Part shown: positions 1 to 12,387 of the stretch, one piece after another | How the letters are laid out: each line of letters begins with the position of its first letter | Numbering within the stretch: the stretch's first letter is position 1 | Assembly: GCA_013399695.1 (NCBI GenBank) | Contig: VXAU01002500.1 | Span: 62,001-126,000 of the forward strand | Source of the DNA: Formicarius rufipectus | Lineage: Eukaryota; Chordata; Aves; Passeriformes; Formicariidae | Direction of reading: 5' to 3' | Length of the DNA stretch: 64,000 bases | Made by a program: the position numbers and the translations under genes | Notes under the pieces: generated by a model | What the model saw: the letters and a program-made list of their open reading frames with translations, nothing else | Database searches by the model: none | Told to the model about the DNA's origin: nothing

Positions 1-2646
1 TTTCAATCCACCTTGTCATCACCAATGAAGACTGTTTTTACTACAGAATCTTTTAGCACAATATGTGTAAGAGGCTAATGATTAATACCTCAGAGTATTC
101 ATTCTGCAGTAATGCTGTTCCATCCCATTAGCAGGATCATTACTCATGAAACCAACTCATCCTCAGATGACATTATACAGCAGCTACGAAGTACTTGTGA
201 GCTTTTGCCCTCGGTGCATGACTATAATTGATTGCTGATTTGCTGATACTACCTAAGCAGCAATGTACTTGCTGTTCATTAGCTTTTGTGCTGCTGAGTT
301 TCATGAAGCTGCAACAGAAACCCATATATTAGTATTAGAGTTCTGTTACACTAGCTAGACCATTTTTTCGATGACAGTTTAAAATTCCTGCAAATTCTGA
401 AATCCTGATGTACACTAAAAAAATTGGGTTTCTGAGGTCTATTCTTCCTTTTTAGACCCTAAACCATGATTTGCTTCATTCATCTTTCAAGAATTTCTTT
501 TTTTTGTTTTTTTGGGGTTTTTTTATTCATGAATTCTGGTATTTTTCCTGACATTACTTGCAGAAAACATATCCCCAAACTTCCAAAGGACTGACTATCT
601 GGGGATTTACATATGTGACTAATAATAAAGAAAAAAGGAATCGGAGTGAAAACAAGACCACAATTCTTATCCATTTTTATTTACATTATAGTAGAATGTA
701 TGAACATGTGTCATGCACTACAGTGATGTTACTGGATCTTTACAAAACACATATACGACACATACAACTTGTCTCCAAAGAATTTAACGATGTACAATAA
801 CACTCCTGTTGATGTCACTGAATACTGCACACCTTGTGAATACACAGAACAGAGAGGTTAGATCAAGGGCTAAAGAGTTGTTAAGTAGAGCATCTATTAA
901 AAACAAACAAAAACTTTCAAAGATAAAGAAGAAAAAAAAACCAGGAAAATAATTCTGAAGCTGTTTCCATTTATAGACCACATCATTTCTATTTTAAAAA
1001 ACATACATTTTGAAATATTATGTACCTCACACACATTATTATGCTCAAATTATACTGAAAATCTTTAGCGATTCTTTTCTCTTACAGAATATAATCCTCT
1101 TTCAGATCTGGGGGATTGCAAAAGCAGGTTTGTTGAAATTTTCAAATAATATCTCAACTTTCACACTTCCGAAAATTACATTTTCAGTGAAAACATTTTT
1201 TTATGAAAATATTTAACCAAATTTGGTCATTAAAGCATAGCTGGTAGTCAGTCCAGGCACCACATACACGACAAGCACTGACGATACCAAATCAATTGAA
1301 GTATTAATATACTTAAATGAAGGCATTATTTTAATACAAATATTTAAATTATTACATTATTATAATCTCTATAAAAATAGTTCTTTTTAATTTTCTCAGT
1401 TTCTTAATCATTATGAAACTTTTTTTTACTTTTGTATTATTTATTTATGCATTGTCTATTAGTAATAAATCAAATCCTTAAAATATCCAATTATGTAAAT
1501 TTAATGGATAACTCTACAAATGAAGTCTTCACCCTGTTTACCTGTTAGCCAATCACTGTACATGATGTGGCATTTCTTCAAGTCCAGATATCTCAAAGAA
1601 AACAGGAACATGTAAGTTTAGAAACACTGTCAACACTTAAAATTGCTGGATAACATAACACAATGTTAATACATGCCAGTAGAATAAAAATGGAAATCCT
1701 AAACAGAGTGATGAATAGCTGCTGTAATGCTGCCAAAAGACCAGAAGGGAGCTCATACAAGAAGTTTACCAATGTAGGAGTGACTTTGCAAATATTTAGT
1801 TAATATTAGTATGGTAGAAAACATATACAAGATAACTATTACAGCTCTGAGCGTGCCTAGTGGAAACTAACTGAGCAGAGTTAAATCTGAAACAGAAGGT
1901 TAACAAAATGTGTAGATGTACCAATTTAATCCTAGAAACTCCATAATGGTCTCTAATGATATCCATCATGGTTATGACTGATTACCTTGCAAGTATTCTA
2001 AGTGGGTAATAATAATCCTTCATCAAATGATTGAAGAGAGGTACTCAAATTTATTTAAATGAGTGCAACAGACACATGACAAACTTTAATGCTACTTCAT
2101 CTGGAAGTAACAGCATTATTTTTAATTGGCTGTTAGTACTTTACTTCCTAGATTAAATCAGTGTTTAAAAGATACTTTCTCTTTTACCATGTACTTTTAT
2201 CCTCCCATCCATTTTCTTTAAGGACTTCGATATAAGAGGAACGAGACTAGTTGGAAGCAACCAAAGTGCTAACAAGTCAGATCTAATTAATATTTTCTCA
2301 TCTACCACTTTAATTTCAGTTTCAGCCACTAAGCAATGTTTCACTAGAGGTTTCCTCTACTTGAATGCATCACTTGAGATGAGTCCAAAGACTGATCCCT
2401 TAATATGGGTAGTTAAAAATGTAGAAGTGAATTCCAGAGAATAAAACCACTTTTCTCCATGAGATGGGAACCTAAAGTTCTCTCAGGCTTCAGTCATCTG
2501 CCAGGGACAGGGAACTTCCAATTTCAAATGAGAGGCTACCACAAGTTATCTGTGAAGAGCTACACTGAAAAACCTCCAAGCCCACAAGCCACAGGCTGCT
2601 GTTTTGCACCAAAGATCTAAAACGTTCCAGAAGGGGTGAAAAATAA
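1..2646. other. AT-rich non-coding DNA, no gene seen
   Basis: I see no coding exon, RNA gene or recognised interspersed repeat here. Open frames are short, lack splice-site support and show no protein motif. A T-rich tract with a short G run lies at about 496-526. The stretch is most likely intronic or intergenic. Confidence 0.6.
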
Positions 2647-2701
2647 ACACACACACACACACACAAAAAAAACAAAAACAAAAACAAAACAAAAAAAAAA
2701 A
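2647..2701. repeat. (AC)n followed by A/C-rich low-complexity tract
   Basis: An AC dinucleotide run of about 18 bases is followed by an A-rich stretch with interspersed C. The basic and Lys/Thr-rich open frames read across it are artefacts of this composition. Confidence 0.9.
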
Positions 2702-2988
2702 TCAATAACGAACCAACCTAACTTTTTTACAGCTAAAATTGTTTCAAAGAAGAGCCACTTAAATAAGAAAAATTGGAAGGCCCTTATAGCCTATTCTGCT
2801 GAATCTAATCTTAGATTAGAATAAAGTACAAAACAATATAGTGTGTACCTAAAATACCCTGAGTCCTTCAGAGAGCTAAGTGTAGCATACAAAAGAAGTA
2901 AAAAGGAGTTTGAACCTGTATTTCAAACATCAACAGGAAAGCAAGATGTTCCTTTGTAATGATAATATTTAATAAAAGACTAGGGTTT

Positions 2989-3327
2989 TGTGCTGGTTTA
3001 GAGTTAAACCGGCAAGAGAAATTAATCCAAGTCAGAATGGGACTGCAAGTCAGAATAACAATTTAATAAAAGATCACAAAATACACTGATACAGAAGGAA
3101 AATTCATTTGTGCTACAAAAAAACCAGATGCATGGCCCAGCACAGAGGGGTATGAGCAGCATGGAGCTCACCAACTCCTGTGCCAAACACCACATGGCCC
3201 CCCTGAGTTCAAAGTAAAAAGAAAGGAAAAAAACCTGCTGGAGAAAACGGTGGTTGCAGTCCAGTGGCAGTCTCAGTCTGGTCAAGGCTCTGGTCCTCCT
3301 CTGGATCTGAAAAGAGCTCCCAGTCCC
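2989..3327 (-). mobile_element. Partial LTR of an avian endogenous retrovirus, cut by an assembly gap
   Basis: The segment begins abruptly with TGTGCTGG and is followed by sequence I recognise as the edge of a dispersed LTR-type repeat in bird genomes. This includes the AGTCAGAATAACAATTTAATA block. It becomes GC-richer towards 3327, where it runs into unsequenced N, so the other LTR edge and any internal region cannot be seen. The minus orientation is a weak inference: read on minus, the segment ends in an AAACCAGCACA-like terminus resembling known LTR ends. No retroviral coding sequence is visible. Family identity needs a library search. Confidence 0.5.
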
Positions 3328-3665
3328 NNNNNNNNNNNNNNNNNNNNNNNNNNNNNNNNNNNNNNNNNNNNNNNNNNNNNNNNNNNNNNNNNNNNNNNNN
3401 NNNNNNNNNNNNNNNNNNNNNNNNNNNNNNNNNNNNNNNNNNNNNNNNNNNNNNNNNNNNNNNNNNNNNNNNNNNNNNNNNNNNNNNNNNNNNNNNNNNN
3501 NNNNNNNNNNNNNNNNNNNNNNNNNNNNNNNNNNNNNNNNNNNNNNNNNNNNNNNNNNNNNNNNNNNNNNNNNNNNNNNNNNNNNNNNNNNNNNNNNNNN
3601 NNNNNNNNNNNNNNNNNNNNNNNNNNNNNNNNNNNNNNNNNNNNNNNNNNNNNNNNNNNNNNNNN
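3328..3665. other. Assembly gap (338 N)
   Basis: Unsequenced bases. Open frames that appear to span it are meaningless. The gap separates an LTR edge from the flank of an RTE retrotransposon fragment, which suggests that repeats caused the break. Confidence 1.
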
Positions 3666-3753
3666 TTAATAATGTTTAAATTTTTTTTTTATTATGGACT
3701 TTTATTTGTAAATATTTATTTTTATACATATTTTAATTGTATTTATATGTGCA

Positions 3754-4185
3754 TATACCACCACCAGCGCAGCTCGCAACCTCATAAGGGCACACAAGCT
3801 TCTCCCCCACAACAAGGGGGTGTCCATGGAGAAGCCCCAAAGAGGAGATACAAGGACTGCCTGAAACAGCACCTCAGCCTTGGCCATATTGACCATCATC
3901 AGTGGTCCACTCTGGCCTCCAATCAGGAGATGTGGAGACACACAATCTATAAGGCTGGTGTCTCCTTTGAAACAGCACGTAGAATCAGTCTGGAGGAGAA
4001 AAAACAACACAGAAAGAACCACGCCTTGATAGTACCACCTATGGAGACTTTCTGCTGTGCCTTTTGCAACTGGACTTGCCTATCTCGCATTGGCCTCATC
4101 AGTCATCAGCGCGCTTGCAGCAAGCGTGGGTAAAACCCTCCCAAATCTTCATTCACAAAGTCTAGCCATGATGATGATGATGATG
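3754..4185 (+). mobile_element. 5'-truncated RTE-type non-LTR retrotransposon (AviRTE-like), 3' end
   Basis: The copy keeps only the last part of the reverse-transcriptase ORF, a short 3' UTR and a trinucleotide (GAT/ATG)n tail ending at about 4185. It is bracketed by the 9-bp direct repeat ATATGTGCA at 3745-3753 and 4186-4194, a plausible target-site duplication. Heavy 5' truncation, a very short 3' UTR and a microsatellite tail in place of poly-A are typical of the RTE clade. The last 30 bases before the tail (4139-4168) also occur in the SINE at 57203-57233 in opposite orientation. RTE is the best clade assignment. AviRTE is the known bird family but was not tested by alignment. Confidence 0.8.
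3762..4133 (+). pseudogene. C-terminal fragment of RTE endonuclease/reverse-transcriptase polyprotein
   Basis: The frame is open to a TAA at 4131-4133. It encodes a typical post-RT tail of this retrotransposon group: a basic segment (KRRYKDCLKQ) followed by a helix with W residues (HHQWSTLASN, MWRHTIYKAG). It ends in a C2HC zinc finger, CX2CX12HX3C, containing SRIGLISHQRAC, just before the stop. The endonuclease and catalytic RT domains are absent because the copy is truncated. The first ~20 residues after the breakpoint look only partly in register, so a small frameshift there is possible. The fragment cannot be autonomous. No upstream promoter or start codon belongs to it. Confidence 0.8.
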
Positions 4186-4194
4186 ATATGTGCA

Positions 4195-7100
4195 AATATA
4201 TATATAAAAGTGCATGCACAAACATATGTTTATTAAGCAAATACAGAGTTAAACAAAAATTCTTGACAAACTGTCAACACTGCAGAAATATCTCTATGGC
4301 TTCTGCAAATTCTGCTTTACTGAGACAGCAAGCAAAGACATTAAGTATAGATGCCTAACACGTAAAACTAAGTATTAGGTCAATGCCTATTACTCTGATA
4401 ATACATTACATGTATTATTTTCCAATTCAGAAATACAGGAAATATCAAAATATTCTCATACTTCATGTGGAGCATCGATATAGTAAGGTGCATGTATGAC
4501 CACTAAAACTACAAGACTTGAATCTGTCACATTCTTTAAAATATTTAATCCAGAATGGCTTGTAAAACAGGGAAATAATATTTTTCTAACTTGAAATGAG
4601 TCAAGAAAGTGAGAAACATGAATATCAATTCACTTGTACAAAGGTCCACTGAAGACTAGTCAGCACAATAGGAAATAAGGATAAATACAAGGAAAAGAAA
4701 CTACAAATGCAACAATTGCTCTATAATAACTGACGGACCAGAATTTCTAGAATATATTCCTATCTATTCATCAAACTCCAGAAAATCAGGATAACAAGTA
4801 TAAATAAATCTACATGGGTTTGTAAGACATGCCTTCCCTTATGGAAATGTGGGAGGTAATATGACATTTTTTGTTTCTTGGTTGGTTACAGTTTAGAAAA
4901 ATTGGTCTTGGTGCCTCAATTGAACAGAAAAAATGTTCCTCTCTTCCAGTCTCATTTCCTTGAGTCCTCCCACTCCAAATCAGTTCTGTCACTCAGAACT
5001 GATCTCACAAGTCTTCGAAAACTAATCTTTTTTTTCCCCATGTCCTCCTATCAAACTGAATAAGATAAAAATGTAACGAACTGCTACCACAGGGAACCCA
5101 CAAACTCAAGTGAGCATCTTTAGAAGATACCATTTCAGGTCACTGCAATCACAGTTAAGCTACATATGAAATCTTTGTGTATTAAATGAAACCAAAAGTA
5201 ACTACAGAAGATATATGAATATATCTATTATTTAATACTTCAGTTTATTAACTTAATATTGGACAAGTACAGGCTTCTTCTGGGCCTAAGCACAGCCTTT
5301 TCACAAAGCCATCTTCTGTTAAAATCTCAGTAACAGAAGTTATCAATTAGTAATTCAGTAGAAAGTTTTTCACATTTAAGGTCAAGTACATATCTCAATG
5401 TCCAACTGAGCATAAAAGGGCTTTCAAAGAGTTCTTTCTTTGGAAATATGTTATGAAAATATCCTCATCGAAAACCAAATAATTAATCTGAACATTTTCT
5501 TAAATGAAAAATGCCCTGTAGACACACTTCATAAGAAAGGTCTTAGTCCAAAGCCAGGTCTAGCTCCAATAGCAGTTTCAACTAGATAACAAAAAGGCCG
5601 GTCAGCTGGCAACTCAATCCAAAAGCAGACACTGCTGGCACAGACTGTGGTGGATGCTGGGCAGGCCAAGTGACCCTGTATATATCTCACAGCCCTGTGG
5701 GTACCTCACCAGTGCGGGTGCTCTAGTCTTGGCCTTGAACTGTCTTAAGGACAAGGAGTTTCTCTTCTTACTCATTAACAAATCTCTGGATAGGCATGAA
5801 CACATAATCTCTGCTTTCCTTTTTTCACTTGTGCATGTATAGAACATTCAAAGACATTACAGTGTTGGGAAATGGTCATTGGTTTCCTTACACAGTGAGT
5901 CAGGACCACGTGATCTATAAATTTCTTCATGCTTCACAGATAAGTAAATAAGATTATGCTGCTCTGCTTTTAATTCCTTATTTCCAGATGCTGACCTTCA
6001 CTAAAACCTCCATAAACTAGAGTAAAGACATCCCTCAGGAGTCAGTTGCTCTAATTCCTCTGGAATGTATTTGCAAAGGGGCAGGTGGCCCACACAGCAG
6101 TCTGGATGGAAATGTGATCAACCGTATATAAACATTTGAGAACCCTTGTGCTCACAAAAGTTGAATGGGTGTTGGCAGGTATGAGAGAGTGTAATACATG
6201 TCTTATTCTCATACAGCTGAAGCACATAAAACTGAATAGTTATCCACTGCAAACACATGAAAGGACTTGGCACGCATGGACTTTGCCAGGGTAACAATAT
6301 CCTGCACGAAGACTGAATTTGCTTAGATAGCCTAGATCAATTCTGCAGAGCCAATCATACGTTCAAAGACCTAAGAAATACCAGTGTGATCAGTTTTCTG
6401 TTATGCATATTAGGAAACAATCTCTTTTTGATTTTAAATTGTCATGTGTTTCTAATGAAGCTTTACTAGGCACCCTAGAGGTAAAACTCCAAAGAGGAAG
6501 CATGGCAAGTCCCTCAGCACCCTCTTTATGACAATATGTTTCCAGCAATCAACATGAACATGCAAACAGCAAGGGTTTTGCCTTCCCTTGAAGTACTGTG
6601 TGCAAAAGACAGGAAGCAGTTTTTCAGAGTTAATGAAGTTCCACAAAGTTAGAGCTTCTGTCATCAGAATATTTGAAGACAATTTATTTCCATAGCAGCA
6701 CCAAAAATGTCACCAGCATCATTAGGGAGTGAGCAATTTGCAAGATGGGCAGACAGATTAGAGTTCAACTTTTTCTCAGTAGCAATGCCATCATTAACTC
6801 ACTTGGTGCAACCAAATTGCTTCTGTTGTGCATATATATAGTTGATCACGTAAACATTAAAAAAACCAAATTGTTTGGGGGCTTTTTAGGTTTTGTGATT
6901 TTTTAACTGGACTTACAGGATAGCACTGCTGTCTTAAAAAAGTGCATGCATTTATATATGAGTTTTGCACCTTCTCAAATTGGAATTACCAGTACCTAAG
7001 GAGACACAAATTGAAATGTCTTTCCCAAATTTAAATTATTTTGTATGACTCCTGTAGAGATGCTATTCATAGGCTGATAGACTGTAACACTGTCTGGTGT

Positions 7101-7243
7101 GTTCTGGTTGACATGATGATATCCAACTATTGGTTAACTCGACCAATCCCATCAGTGTATCCTCCACATTCACAAGTTTCCTTTATTTCTTTTATTCTTG
7201 CTCAAATGTCCAAATGCTCTAGTGTCATTCTTTTTGAGTTGTA
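4195..7243. other. AT-rich non-coding DNA, no gene seen
   Basis: Only short open frames without motifs are present, and I recognise no repeat family. A slightly GC-richer patch at about 5620-5730 has no supported feature. Confidence 0.55.
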
Positions 7244-7250
7244 TTAAAAA

Positions 7251-7295
<45 letters not shown>

Positions 7296-7302
7296 TTAAN
7301 NN
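7244..7302. repeat. 39-base poly-A flanked by a perfect 9-bp inverted repeat, next to a 3-base gap
   Basis: TTAAAAACT (7244-7252) precedes 39 consecutive A (7253-7291). AGTTTTTAA, its exact reverse complement, spans 7291-7299 and includes the last A of the run. NNN follows directly at 7300-7302. It may be a retroposon tail or an assembly join artefact. Confidence 0.85.
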
Positions 7303-8386
7303 AGAGCTTTTCAAACATGAAAAAATACGGTTGAGTTTTACCCCTTTTTGTTCTATTTTTCACTTTTTTTTTTTTTACCCATGTTGCTATTATGCTCTAA
7401 TACAGCATTTGTTAATTTATTTTGCAGACAATTGCAACTAACACTTGTAATGACATTTAGTTTATCCTGAATTGTTGTGATACGTGAAATCAATGTGCTT
7501 TAAGGAAGTGTTTATTGTGGAAACCTTTATAAATGAGGTGAGCAGATAGGTTTCTAGCCTGATCACATTCCAAATTTATCTTCAGTTATCAAACCATAAT
7601 CTGCTGTGTTGGATCAATTAAGCAGAATACTTGCAAGAAAGCACAGAAGAGTATTCACATCACCAAACACTAAGTACACTACATGCTTAAGCAAGACCAT
7701 TCCAGTCATCAAACTTCTTTATAAAAGCAACAGATCCAGAGACTTTTTTACAGCTTAATAAGGATTAGTTTAATTTGGGTGCTCTGAATTGCTGCAGAAG
7801 CCTACACTTATCATGCACTGAGTCTAAGAGGTCTTGATCTGGACATCTAAATACTCCCTAAAGTCACAATAAGTAATGTTATTAAAAAACATGCTCTCAA
7901 GATTGTACACATAATACTATATACAAAAGTACTTATGGTAGAAAACTGCACCACTTCTGAAGAAGGAACAAATTTAGTTAAGGGATAATCAATAAATTAT
8001 GTTATTTCTGAAACAGTAAAGGCCTCTTTCCTGCCTTACTTTCAACTGTGAATAAGATTTCTATCATTCTGAAGTTGCTAAATCTCAAGTACAGTGTTGA
8101 TGCAATCCTAAAATCGCATACAGTCTAGGTAGTGCTTCACACAAATTCCTGTAAATATGTTTTGGGTTTTTGATAAAAGGACACTGAGAAACTGGAAGTC
8201 AAAGTCTTCCCTGTTCTCTTTCAGGCAGAACTGCACCCTTTCTTAGAAACACCACCCTGACATAAAGTATTCACCATGCGCCTCACATGGTTCAAACAGA
8301 CAAATTAACTGTTCATCAGTACTGAAAGGAACTACACAGAATTTTTGGTAATTAAAGACTGAATGGACTTCAACTGTGCATGCATG
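7303..8386. other. AT-rich non-coding DNA, no gene seen
   Basis: I found no coding, RNA or repeat feature that I can support in this stretch. Confidence 0.55.
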
Positions 8387-8444
8387 AAAAAAAAAAAAAA
8401 AAAAAAAAACACCAAAATCAAAACAAAACAAACAAAAAAAAAAA
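8387..8444. repeat. Poly-A (23) and A/C-rich tract
   Basis: Twenty-three A are followed by A-rich sequence with CAAAA units. The Phe-rich minus-strand open frame across it is a composition artefact. No retroposon body is recognised on its 5' side. Confidence 0.85.
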
Positions 8445-11400
8445 CTTTCAAATCCAAGAAAATCTAATATCAAAACACCAAAATATTAAATGGATTCAGT
8501 AAAATCAGTAAGCCCATTTTATTCCAAAAAACTGCAGGTCTCTGATGCAGTTGACAGCAGCTGAAGGTAGCTGCAAGAGCATGGGAAAAGGCTGGGAAAA
8601 ACTACTTCTGCATTTAAATTTAAAAAAAATAATAAAATGAAAAATAAAGAAGCATTTTTACAGTAAGTATCTATACACAAACTACACTAATGCACAATAT
8701 AGCATTTAGCCTGCATCACTGGCAGTTCAAGAGGTATGGACAATCCCTTCAATTATACACTGCACACAAAGTAAAACCTTGTTTACATGGTTAAACTAAT
8801 TTTTTTCTTTCTTAATGGACAAGTTGTGCTACTTAGCATTTAACAGCACTATTAACATCAAAAACTACCTAACACAGTAGAGGTAAGATTTTTCTTTGAA
8901 GAAGGGTATGATCACTAAGTATTTACCTCTTTATTGACTACTTTTTCCTCAGAGTTTTCTACATCATTAGGTTGTCAAAGCAGTAAAATTATATTCTCTA
9001 CTGATTAAATTGCAGCTACAACCACTGTTCCTGCTCTGGACATAATAAAAATCTATCAATAGAAATCACAGATTGATTGTTATTTTTCAGTCCTGCTGAA
9101 TAATAAATATCACTTACCACTTTACTCTCAACAAACATGACAAGAAAAATACTATTCACCAGAGCAATTTTAAAATAAACTTTAAGGCTTTTTAAGACAG
9201 TCTGTAAGTAATTTCTTATGTATGATTTGCTTCAAAATATTTTTTCTTTTGGAAGAAAATAAGATATTTCACTAAATATCTGAAGTATAAACCAGCAGAT
9301 CTTGACATAGTGTGGATGAGTCAGCAAATAATTTCAGAAAGGCTTTCAGATCTAAGCAAAACCCAAAATCTTTCATCAGCAGAAATGGAGAATTTTAAAA
9401 CATTACTGAAGCATACATAACAGTCAATAACCAATAATCACACAATTCCACTTCAGAGTATATCTAAATGAATCTCATTAAATTCATTCACTATTGAGAG
9501 TACTACTTTGCAGAAACATGGAACTAAGTGTCCTCACTGTGTGAGAGTTCACACTTCAAATATTCTCACAGACCACTGTGGATAAAGCTGTCACACGTGA
9601 CTTAAAAATCTTACTTATCTGTTGCATCATTGCACAGACGACAGTAAATAAAACAAAAATCACATTCACCGTACTCTAACGGTATTTTATCATCACTATC
9701 TCTGTCCATTTGGAAAAGATTTGAATGTTACAGTTTTCCTACAAGATCTTATTTACGTGCTATTGACTCACACAATCCAGTTATAAACTGAGAGCACAGC
9801 AAAAATACCCTTTCATAGCATAGTCTCATTAATGGTCTCAGGGATGTTTCATCACCCTTGAATCACTGTGTTGTTTCCTTTCAACTATACACTAATTAAC
9901 ATAAATGCTTCTCTATAATATTGTCCTCAACGGATACTCCTCACATTCTGTAAGATTCAAAACATCTCTCTATACACTCTCATACTTTCTGCATTACAAT
10001 GATGCCCTAACATTTTTTGGTATATAGAAGCACTATGTTCCTTAAATATGCAGGGAACATTAGGTTTTGCTTCATGCCTATTTTGCAACACAGATTTCAA
10101 ATAATATTATGCTCTTTTGAAGCATAATGCACTTCCAAAACACCTGTGTGGTCAAGCCAGTAAAGTTACTCTTGAAAATAGAGCTCATCTTTCAGTAGTT
10201 GTTACTGTTGTGCTGCAGCAGAACTGAGATATGGGAGGAGAGGCAGAAACAGCCTTTCATATTATGGGGCTACTCCAAGCACTCCAATGATGAGAAAGAA
10301 TCTTCAGTCTGAAATAAATTGCTTTTCCCCTGCTAATTCCCAAAGAGAAATCTTAGATATTCAATTTATTCCATTTATTCATGAGCATGAGCATGCTTAC
10401 GCAGTCACGCAATGCTGAAATCAAATGTTTGCTGCTTCTCTGGAAATGTATTCAGGATTAACTAAATGTGGGCAGCAGACAACACAAAGTCATGTATAGT
10501 GGAACTGAGTCTGTTCTTTCTTCCTTCCTTCCTTCCTGAAATGAAGATTAAGTTTCTATCACATCTCATGGAAGCAGAAAAATGCCAATTTATTGTATTT
10601 CCATTCTGTGGAATATCATTGCAATAAAAAACTTGAGAGCTTGCAGAAAAGAAGAGTCTTTGATAATCACAGCTGGCCAACAAAGTCTTAACGACAACAT
10701 ATGCCATAATGATCGTTTTAGCAGCAAATCATAGCCATCCTTTAGTGGGTTGGACTGAGCAAATTTATGATCAAATGATCTAAAATAATAAATTAGTTTT
10801 ATTACCCGAGATACAGTCATTGAATTGGTGTGGGACTCATGGAAAAATATTTCAGACATCATTTCCGAGGATGTTTACTTGGTTGATTGCTGTGGTACAT
10901 TACTTAATTATGAGAAACAAATTAGGTAATTGAATCTCTATAAACTGGTAGTTCCAAATAATTATTTAGTGAAGGAGATGGAAGAAAATATTTTAATGCA
11001 AAAGCTAAGGGCTACATACTAAATTGTAAAAGCAAAGAGCTACATATTCTATTTTATACAGGGAAGGTTAACTTATATTTAAAAACAAAAAATCCATTAA
11101 AATAAATAACCTATGAAGGCAAAGAAATGTAAGTATTTATCATAGCTTCTGATTATTAATCAAATATTACAAATAGATAATGAAGTATACTCCTTTCTAG
11201 TTAAGTGTTTACTAGAAGCAAAACGAATAAGCATGACTTCAGAAAGAAATTTCTGCAGAAAAATTATTAAAGTCAACTGTAAAACAGGTAAGTAAACAAA
11301 AATATTTCACGAAGAGAAAGCTTCCTCTGGTCAGTAAGATCTCTCATGGAAATTTCTGTGCCACAGGTTTGCAAGACTTTATAAAGTCTATGCTACACTC

Positions 11401-12319
11401 CTCCCTCCTCACTTTATTCCCAGAGAAAATCACTACTCGTTTGAGCAACATTTCCAGCCAAAGGAAAAGACAGGACATGCTTCAAAGGAGGAGGAAACAA
11501 GTCTCAAGAGCAGTGAATAAGCGATATCCAAGAAAAACTAAGCACTTCAGTTCACAACAAAAAATAAATCACTGAAGCCCCTATCTGTTGGGAAATGCCT
11601 CAAAAATCTCACAACAAATTGGAACTGACATTAAGATCAATTCATGACTATGAAGAACTCCATTGCTGAACAGATGTATTCAATTTCTATTTTCTGAACT
11701 GGCACATTACTTTCCAAAGAATTTCTGAACAAGTTTGCTGATCTTCATGTACTGACCTGAAACAAGTGAAGCTCCTGCTTTAGTCAATTTCTGTAACTCA
11801 AACATCTTCTAAATGAACATTAAACCATTACTCCCTATAAAACTTAATTCTCAAATAATTTTAGATATTGCAAAAATTTTACGTCAGAGCAATATAGGGA
11901 AAAACTACTGCAACTGTGTAGTTCCATTAGCTTTCAAAAAAACCCTAGTTTTCAGCTTTTATTATGAGAATTTAAATAAAGAAATGCATTTAAATTAGAA
12001 AGCACAGAAAAAACTAAATATAGATACAAACCCATCTATACCACGGCATAATGGAGCATCTGTATTTTTAATTCACAATACAGTAACCTGCAGTAAATAC
12101 CTCAGGAACAATCACTGAAACAAACTGAGACTAATTACTACTTGTGCAAGGTAATTAAATGTACTTGTCAATATCTTGGAGGGAGCTGAGACAGATTAAC
12201 TATAAATCAGTCAGTTGAACACACGTGATTTACACGCACAGAGAATCTGCCTCTTGTGATCACTGGAACGTAGTTTACAAGATGCCTGCAACACTATGCT
12301 TTGCTCCATGGCTTCTTAC
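8445..12319. other. AT-rich non-coding DNA with a short (TTCC)n
   Basis: No gene is recognised. A small CTTC/TTCC microsatellite lies at about 10517-10537. A good splice-donor sequence (AACAG followed by GTAAGTA) occurs after 11287 on the + strand, but the preceding acceptor is weak and no frame is convincing. Confidence 0.5.
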
Positions 12320-12387
12320 CTGGAAATGAACTGAGGTTCAATCCACACCACAAACCATGCTGAGCTATGCTGTGCAAGCGTGGATAT
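12320..12387 (-). other. Candidate exon, 68 nt, minus strand (unassigned)
   Basis: On the minus strand a pyrimidine-rich acceptor (TTTTTTGTTCAG) ends just before 12387 and a strong donor (TTCCAG followed by GTAAGAAG) starts at 12319. The 68-nt interval is open in two frames, one reading ISTLAQHSSAWF and onward, the other YPRLHSIAQHGL and onward. I do not recognise either peptide. It could be a coding exon, a UTR or lncRNA exon, or a chance pairing of splice-like sites. If real, it belongs to a minus-strand transcript, possibly one starting at the CpG island near 34 kb. Confidence 0.2.

Noticed and set aside
3250..3669. Open frames reading through the N gap
   Set aside because: Most of the length is unsequenced, so the frames carry no information.
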